The translations under genes were made by a program, and so were the position numbers. The notes below the pieces were generated by a model. It did no database searches, was not told the origin of the DNA, and worked only from the letters and a program-made list of their open reading frames with translations. A DNA stretch of 64,000 nucleotides from Lepidostoma basale (lineage: Eukaryota; Arthropoda; Insecta; Trichoptera; Lepidostomatidae), in contig JAHDVF020000729.1 of assembly GCA_022606425.2 (NCBI GenBank), positions 124,001 to 188,000 on the forward strand, read 5' to 3'. This document shows positions 34,601-43,600 of this stretch, in pieces (positions within the stretch are counted from its first letter, which is position 1; every line of letters starts with the position of its first letter).

Positions 34601-37600
34601 CTCGTCGCGCTAGAGAGTTGGACTTGATAGTAGTGTTGCTGTTGAAAATGCAACATGGCGCCTTACAACATTTTGTAGAGGCATACTTTCCAGCAAAGCA
34701 TACCCCACCGTAGCTCTACTACCCTTTTGAACTCCATCTCAAAAGGTCTAGTATGTCTACTAGACCTTTTGTTTGTCTTTCTCTATGTCTGTTAATCATC
34801 CTTTCTATTGGCCTATTTTAACATTTTTATTAGCCTTTCATTTTGGTCTGTCATGGTTGGCAATTAGTAGGTATGCCCACTAGACTCCTCCTTGTCTTTC
34901 TTTCTATTGAAGAGACTTGAAATTAATATGGCTTTCTATTGGTCTATTTTGGTCTTTTATTAACCTTTATTTTTGTATGTTTCTCATTTAGGTCTGTCAT
35001 TTCTGTTAGTATGCCCACCTGTTAATGTATGTATGTCTGGCATGTAACCAGTATGTCCATTTGTAACATGTTATACTGAATCTGTCCCACTTTTCAGTCG
35101 AGAGGCGACGTCGGTTCAACATCAACGACCGCATTAAAGAGCTGGGCACCCTACTACCAAAGACTAACGATCCCTTCTACGAGGTCATACGGGACGTCCG
35201 GCCCAACAAGGGAACTATCCTCAAAAGCAGCGTCGACTACATCAAGTGCCTACGGTATGCCATTAAAATATTTGTTTGTAACACCTGATGATGCCAACAT
35301 AGGTTAGCGATACAGCTGTCGCAACGATCTCACTACTAATACTTCATCTTCTACTTTGCTAGCCTTCTTCCCTCCACAGCTGGATATAGGCCTCTTCCAA
35401 TTTCTTCCACTCGTCTCTATCCTGCCCCTTTTGTATCCAAGATTATCCAAACCTTTTGATAATATCATCGGTCCATCTCATCGGTGGCCTTCCGACACTT
35501 CGCCTATTTTCCCATGGTCTCCAACTGAGTATCCTGGGTGCCCATCTGTTGCCACCCTGTCTAGCCAAGTGTCCAGCCCATTGCCATTTCAATGTCCATT
35601 ATCAAAATCATTCGCCAATTTATGTGGCATTCATGACCGTCTTGAAGATTCCACAAAGCGACCCTATATTATCTGATTGCTGTTCTCCGATGCAGCTCTC
35701 ATGACTAAAAACATTGTCAAAGCGTCCTTGAGATGAGTTAAAGGTGCGTTATACAAGTAAGCCTAATATTAATATATAAAATATATAATTTTCCAGCGAG
35801 GAAGTAAATAAACTGAAGCAAAGCGAACACAGAAGGCGCCAGACAGAAGTTCACAACCGAAAACTCCTACTTCGAATACAGGTAAGGACAGAGACGTACT
35901 GTGGCGTAGAGCTAGCACATAATATCTGACGTTCGTACGAGTCTACACTTTTGGTTAATAAATTCCCATTAACATTAAATTTTACTGGGTTTGATTAGTT
36001 GACCAAAAGTGTTCTGGGTTAAATGAGTTGACCAAGGTGTGCTGGGTTTAGTGAGTTGGCCAAAAGTGTACTGGGTTTAGTGAATGACCAAAAATGTACT
36101 GGGTTTAATGAGTTGGCCAAAAGTGTACTGGGTTGAGTGAATGACCAAAAGTGTACTGGGTTTAATGAATTGACCAAAAGTGTACAGGGTTTAGTGAGTT
36201 TATCAAAAGTGTACTGGGTTTAATAAGTTGACTAAAAGTGTACTAGGTTGAGTGAGTTGATCAAAATTGTACTGGGTTAGCTGAGTTAACTAAAAGGGTA
36301 CTGGGTTTGATGAGTTGAGCAAAAGTGTACTGGGTTTAATGAGTTGACCAAAAGAGTACTGGGTATGATGAGTTGAACAAAAGTGTACTGGGTTTTAATG
36401 AGTTGGCCAAATGTGTACTGGGTTTAGTGAGTTGACCAACAGTTTACTGGGTTTAATGAGTTGACCAAGAGTGTACTGAGTTTGATGAGTTGACCAAAGG
36501 TGTACTGGGTTTAATGAGTTGACCAAAAGAGTACTGGGTATGATGAGTTGAACAAAAGTGTACAAAGTTTAATGAGTTGAACAAAATTGTACTGGGTTTT
36601 AATGAGTTGGCCAAATGTGTACTGGGTTTAGTGAGTTGACCAACAGTTTACTGGGTTTAATGAGTTGACCAAGAGTGTACTGAGTTTGATGAGTTGACCA
36701 AAGGTGTACTGGGTTTAATGAGTTGACCAAAAGAGTACTGGGTATGATGAGTTGAACAAAAGTGTACAAAGTTTAATGAGTTGAACAAAATTGTACTGGG
36801 TTTTAATGAGTTGGCCAAATGTGTACTGGGTTTAGTGAGTTGACCAACAGTTTACTGGGTTTAATGAGTTGACCAAGAGTGTACTGAGTTTGATGAGTTG
36901 ACCAAAAGTGTACAGGGTTTAGTGAGTTTATCAAAAGTGTGCTGGGTTTAATGAGTTCACCAAAAGTGTACTAGGTTTAATGCACTGACGAAAAGTTTAC
37001 TAGGTTTAACGAGTTGACCAAAAGTGCACTGGGTTTAAGTGTTGACCAATAGTCTACTGGGTTTAATGAGTTTTTGACGCAGTAGACTATAGGCACTACG
37101 TTTTTTTTATTATATATTAGCACATATACAGAACCACACTGGGTTTGCACGTTTCAATTTATAAAATAACACTGGGTTTAGTGAGTGGATACTTTTTTAA
37201 TGTTTTGAACCAAATGCAATTACCATTTTTATAGAACTACATTCGATTTTTTTTTCTAGATTCAACAAGTGATATATAGCTGAAGGTCATTGGGTTTACT
37301 GAATTGTCTGATTGGATACCAATATGCTGGGTTAGCTGATTGCATATTTGATGGGTTTTTTTTCCTTTGTACTCTTTATTTTCCAGCGTACTATTTATAT
37401 TTTTCTTAATATCAAATTCTTATAATTTATAAGCATTAATTGTATCTCAATAGAGACGAAGATGTAAATAGTTTTTTTTTTGGAAACAGAATATGGTGGT
37501 CGAGGCGTTTACAGGACTTATGACCTGTCATTGTTTGGGTTAAGCGATTGCTTTATGTTAACAACATTCCCCATTCCGCACTTATTACGACCACCACGTC

Positions 37601-40600
37601 TGACAATTTTTTAAAAGATGTATATATGCTACTATGTTGAGACACACTTCACATTTTTAAGGTCAGTCTACACTAGCGCCATCTATTAAAAATAAATGTA
37701 AGCATTAAGCAGAAAATCTTTAATATTCAAATCTGAAAGGCTCTGCAACTATCATACATTGCTAGACAACGCCTGGAGATCCAATCTCCATTTTTTATGC
37801 TTTTAACTTGGACCAGTTCCAAATACTTATAAAATACTGGATTTTACCCAATGCGGGTTAATCCTTTTTAAGGATTAAATGTATCTCAAGTAGTGTCAGA
37901 GTAAATGGGGATCTTACAGCCTGGTTTGATATCAATAAAGGTGTCAAACAGGGGTGTGTAATGTCTCCATGGTTGTTTAATCTATATATGTACAAGTGTA
38001 TGAAAGAGCTGAAAGGGTTGGAAGCAGGTGCAAAAATGGAAGATGTTTCAGTAAGCTGTTTGTTGTATGCGGACGACGCTGTGCTACTTGCAGACAACGA
38101 GCACGAACTGCAAGCCCTGGTGTCTAGTATGTATGAGGTATGCAAGCGATACGATTTGATGATGAATGTGAATAAGTCTAAGGTAATGATTTTCGAAAAG
38201 GAAGAAACCACGACAGTCTGCAACATTAGTGTGAATGGTGAAAATTTGGAGCAAGTAGTTGAGTTCGTGTATTTAGGTAGTATGTTTACAAGAGATGGGC
38301 GAGTGGAGAGGGATATTGAAAGAAGGGTTGGGGCAGGCAACAAAGTGAATGGTGCACTTAATGTTGTCATCGCAAACAAAAACCTATCCAAAAAAGCTAG
38401 AATGGCAGTGCACAATGGTGTTCTTTTACAGACCCTTATGTAAGCGAAGCATGGTACTGGCAAAAGAAGGATGAAAGTAGAATAAATGCAGTAGAAATGA
38501 GATCTCTAAGACGAATGTGTGGCAAATCTGTTTATGATAGAGTGACAAATGCAAGTATAAGAAGTGAATGTGGTGCGAATGAAAATGTTATGAAAAAAAA
38601 TAGGAAAGGGTCATTAAGATGGTTTGGACACATGGAAAGAATGAGTGAAGACAGAATGGTAAAGAAGGTATATGTAAACGGCGTGAACGGAGCTAGAAAT
38701 AGAGGTAGGCCGAGAAAAACGTGGCACGATCAAATCAATCAAATATTGAATGTCGGTCACGTGAGGAGTCGGAAAAATCGATGTGCGTGCATGACAAGAT
38801 GTATGAATGTAGAGGAAGCGCGAGACGTATGTCAGGACAGAACAGTGTGGCGTTCCATTCTTTCTGCCTACCCCTCCGGGGAGACGGCGTGATGGTAAAT
38901 TAGTTAGTTATGTATCTCAATAGAGACGAAACAGAATATAAGAAGAAGAAGAAAATAATAAAAAATCTTTTAATTGAATTGCAAACAATGGAATTGTATT
39001 TCTGTAATGATAGTGATACAATATAAAGAGGATGAAATGAAATGTGTGTTTCCAGGAATTAGAGCGCCAGGCCCGCCTGCACGGGCTCCCCGTTAGCGAC
39101 TTTGTGTGGCAGCCCTCACAGGACTCCGCCGGAGTCTCCGCCCCCACAGACAACCCCCGCCCACCATACTCCAATGTGAGCCAATCCGCCCTCTTTCGGC
39201 TAACTATTTTTTGGCATTTTTACAAAATACACTGGGTTTACTAATTTGTCATTTTTACAAAATACACTGGGTTTACTAGTTTTTATTTTTACAAAATGCA
39301 CTGGGTTTACTAGTTTTTATTTTTACAAAATACACTGGGTTTACTAGTTGGTCATTTTTACAAAATGCACTGGGTTTACTAGTTTTTATTTTTACAAAAT
39401 ACACTGGGTTTACTAGTTGGTCATTTTTACAAAATGCACTGGGTTTACTAGTTTTTATTTTTACAAAATACACTGGGTTTACTAGTTGGTCATTTTTACA
39501 AAATGCACTGGGTTTACTAGTTTTTATTTTTACAAAATACACTGGGTTTACTAGTTGGTCATTTTTACAAAATGCACTGGGTTTACTAGTTTTTATTTTT
39601 ACAAAATACACTGGGTTTACTAGTTGGTCATTTTTACAAAATGCACTGGGTTTACTAGTTTTTATTTTTACAAAATACACTGGGTTTACTAGTTGGTCAT
39701 TTTTACAAAATGCACTGGGTTTACTAGTTTGTCATTTTTACAACATACAATGGCTTCACTAGTTTTTCATTTTTACAAAATACCCTGGGTTTACTAGTTT
39801 TTATTTTTACAAAATGCTCTGGGTTTACAACGAGTAATTTGTCATTTTACAAAATGCACTGGGTTTACTAGTGTGTCATTTTTACAAAATGCACCGAGTT
39901 TACTAGTTTATATTTTTACAAAATACACTCGGTTTACCAGTTTGACATTTTTACAAAGTACATTGGCTTTGCTCTTTTTGTTTTTTTACAAAGTACATTT
40001 TGAACGCCATACAGGGCGAAGAATAGCGAAAGCTCCCCTTGCCTTGTTGAGTCTGCTGGCTACATCTTCCTCCGTACCTCCTGAGCCCGCTATCATACTT
40101 TCGAGTTAGTAAAAACTGGTCGTGGTCACAAGGGGTACTCCGTGGAGCAAGATTGGAGTGGAGTCATTTGTGGACACTCGTACGTCTTGTGTCTTTGACA
40201 TGTTAATTTTGAGACCTACTTTTGCCGCTTCATGCCTTCTACATGAAGGAATATGGTAGCTATCCATGGCTCTATCCCACAGCGTTTCTTTTGGGAATGT
40301 TGGGGTCTAATACTCTGCAGCTTCGAAGAGACGGGTTTCTCATAACCCATTTCTTTACATTAATTAGGGGATATTTTGAAAACTCAGCCGTGCTGGAGGG
40401 TGTAGGTCTTTTTGTTCCCGACAGATATCTCCGACAGCGCCAGCATAGATTGTGCTTTCTTCCGGCCGCAAGAACCAACCTGCCTCTAATAATGCCGGAA
40501 GGAAGAGCAATCAGTTTGCTGAACAAGATTACTTCGGAGATCGACGTCTTTCATATTAGTGAAAGTACGTTCAGAAGAAAAATACTCTTAACTTTAGAGA

Positions 40601-43600
40601 GTATTTTGTCTTCCTAAATTTGAAACATCTCTCATGCGTTCCTGATTCTTTACCCTTTCTCAAATAGATGCCTTAAACTGTCATTATGTTTGTAATATCT
40701 TTTGAGTGAATAAATAAACTGATAACCTTACTTTTTATCTCAATTGAATCTTACCTTACTTTGCAGTCTACGCCAAGCTCCCTGCAGACCCTGCCCCGGA
40801 GTGAGCCCCTCCGTCACAGCGTAGACTCTTCCAGCCTCCACAACTCCCACGACTGCCATGGCAACGCTGTCAACGGTACCATGGGTGAGTTACGCCAATT
40901 CAAAAACAAAATATGTTAAAAAAATAATGTGTATTTGATTTTTTTCTATAATCATGTTATTCTTTCTCTTCCTAGATTCTTTGAGGCTGGGTCCATACAG
41001 CGCAGCCCCGAGCCTCGGCTGTCTGCAGTTAGATTCTGTCAATAATGATGTTATGGCCGCCATCCCAGCAAGCTACCTCAACACCACCTCCAAGGTAAGT
41101 CACATATATCAACTGTCTCACTTCAGCTTCTCTTCACAGCATCCCACGCACCAATTTCTTAGGATTAATTAGAAGATTTCTGAGTGGGTATCTTCAATGA
41201 CCTAACTAACTAACTAACCATCAAGCCGTCTCTCCGAAGGGGTAGGCAGAAGGAATGGACTGCCACACTTTTCTTTCCTGACATATTTCTCTCGCTTCCT
41301 CAACATTCATACATGCACGCGCGTCGATTTCTCAGACTCCTCACGTGGCCGACATTCAATATTTGATTTATTTGATCGTGCCACATTTTTCTCGGTCTTC
41401 CTTCATTTCTAGTTCCATTTATATCGTTTATGTATACTTTTTTACCATTCTTTCTTCATTCGTTATTTTCATGTGTCCAAACCATCTTAATGATCCTTTA
41501 ATTATTATTATTATTATGTTATTATATTAACATTTTATATTATTTCTTGAATAATTATAGTAGAAGGGTATTTAAAAAATGGTTGGGGCAGGCAACAGAG
41601 TAAATGGTACACTTAAAGTTGTCATCGCAATCAAAAACCTATCCAAATAAGCTAAGATGGCAATGCACAATGGTGTTTTTGTGCCGACCCATAAAGAAAT
41701 AGAGGAAGACGGAGTTCCTCTATTTCTAGTTACATTTACATCATTAACATATACATTTTTTACCATTCATTCTTTCCATGTGTCCAAACCATCTTAATGA
41801 TCCTTTCATTATTTTGTTCATAACACCATCATTTGCACTGCATTCACTTTTTATATTTTCATTCGACACTCTATCATACAAAGAGTATTTTATCACCCAA
41901 CATGCAGAACCAACCTGTCTCTGATGATACTGGTTGGGAGAGCAATCACACTGCTGAACATGATAGAAAGTACGTTCAGAAGATAAATTCACTTGACATT
42001 AGAAAGTATATTTTATTCCTAAAGTGGAATCATCTCTCATGTGTTCTTGGTATTTTATATTATATTTTATCTGTTGTATCCCTGACGTGCGTGCTTGACA
42101 CGATGTATGATTGTTGAAGATCGATAAAAGTTTGTCAGGAAAAACACTGCCGGTCGATTCCTTCTCCCTATCCTTTCGGGGGGATGGTGTGATTAGTAAG
42201 TTCTTCAATCGGTAAGTTCACTCTTGGTATCTCGCAGGATAGCTAGCCTCTTCATTTGGATACATTTTAAAGCATTGTGTCTATAGATGGCAGTCAGCCC
42301 CACCCCCGCCATGATGATAAGCGGACGCGACCACTCCTCGGCGGACGCGCCGCCCGTGCTGTCCCTGACGCAGATTGAAGATCTCATGGAGGACGACTCG
42401 CACAATCCAGTTCAAGGTACTGTGCTACTCACCTCTGATCACATCACCTAAGAATTCTGCTCCTTGAACAATGATGTAAAACTCCATATTGAATTATGTA
42501 TGAAAAAACGTTACTTTTCAAGGAGTTTTATTATAAATATTTGTGAAATGTATACTTATATCTGTATACGATTATTTGGCGTATAAAATAGGAGTGGATA
42601 CTCCAGGCGACTTCTAACAGTGCGATAGGAGGCGGTAGCCTCTTCGCATTGTGTTAATAAAGTAGTTTGCTAAATGCTAAACAATCATTCTTCATAGATG
42701 GCGTTAGTGGATGGATTGTATAGATTAATCTTAAAAATTAATTAGTACAATCAAATCTACATAGATGGCTAACTGGAACTGCCACGTGAAGATAAGTATG
42801 AATTTGGAGTATATATACAACTTCCAAAAATGTATCATACATGATCATAATAACAATGGTGGAATGGGGAATGTTGTAATTACATAAAGCGTGCGCTTAA
42901 CCCAACCAATGACAGGTCATAAGTCCTGTAAACACCTTGATCATCCATATTCAGTTTCCAGTTTGTTTCTTCGTCTCTATTGAGATACAATTAAAAATTT
43001 AGTTTTATTATATAATAATATTTACAAGCTAAACCCGGCCACGCTTCGCTGTGGCTTTTTCTGATATTAATTATTAGGGGAGTAAATAAAACAGGGAAAA
43101 CTTCATAGTGGTGCTGGAGGATGTGTTGCACCGTTCTTTCGACGGTCCTCGTGGCATTCCGTGGAAACGTGATACCCATTTGGAGGATCTGGATTATGCT
43201 GATGACCTCTGTTTGCTTTCGATAAACCGGGTGGATGCAGAGCAGAAGCTGTGTAGACTTCACGAGGAAGCGGCAAAAGTAGGTCTCAAGATTAACATGT
43301 CCAAGACAGTAGACCTACGAGTGTTCACAAATGGCTCCACCCCAATCTTGCTCCACGGTGCTATACGGATGCGAGACATGGAAATCTACTGCGGACGTTA
43401 TTGGTAATCTATTGACTCTCTGGACTCCAATCTCTGGACCATGGCAGGCGAAAAACTAATTAGAGAAGAAGTCGCTTGGCGCAAGTGGCAGTGTATCGGT
43501 CACACTCTGAGACGGAACCCAGCCTGCATCGCTCAGGGCGCACTAGACTGGTTCCCTATGGGGAAAAAGAGGAAGCGAGGTAGACCTAGAGCCACCTGGA

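Noticed and set aside
35975..37345. CRISPR-like spaced repeats
   Set aside because: Units are directly adjacent with no unique spacers, the genome is eukaryotic, and no cas genes are present.
37858..38463. 201-codon minus-strand open frame
   Set aside because: Complement of the LINE-A reverse-transcriptase frame; only the plus strand has QGCVMSP and YADD.
39276..39680. 134-codon minus-strand open frame with perfect peptide repeats
   Set aside because: The 63-bp dimer unit is divisible by three, so the repeat stays open. There is no coding evidence.
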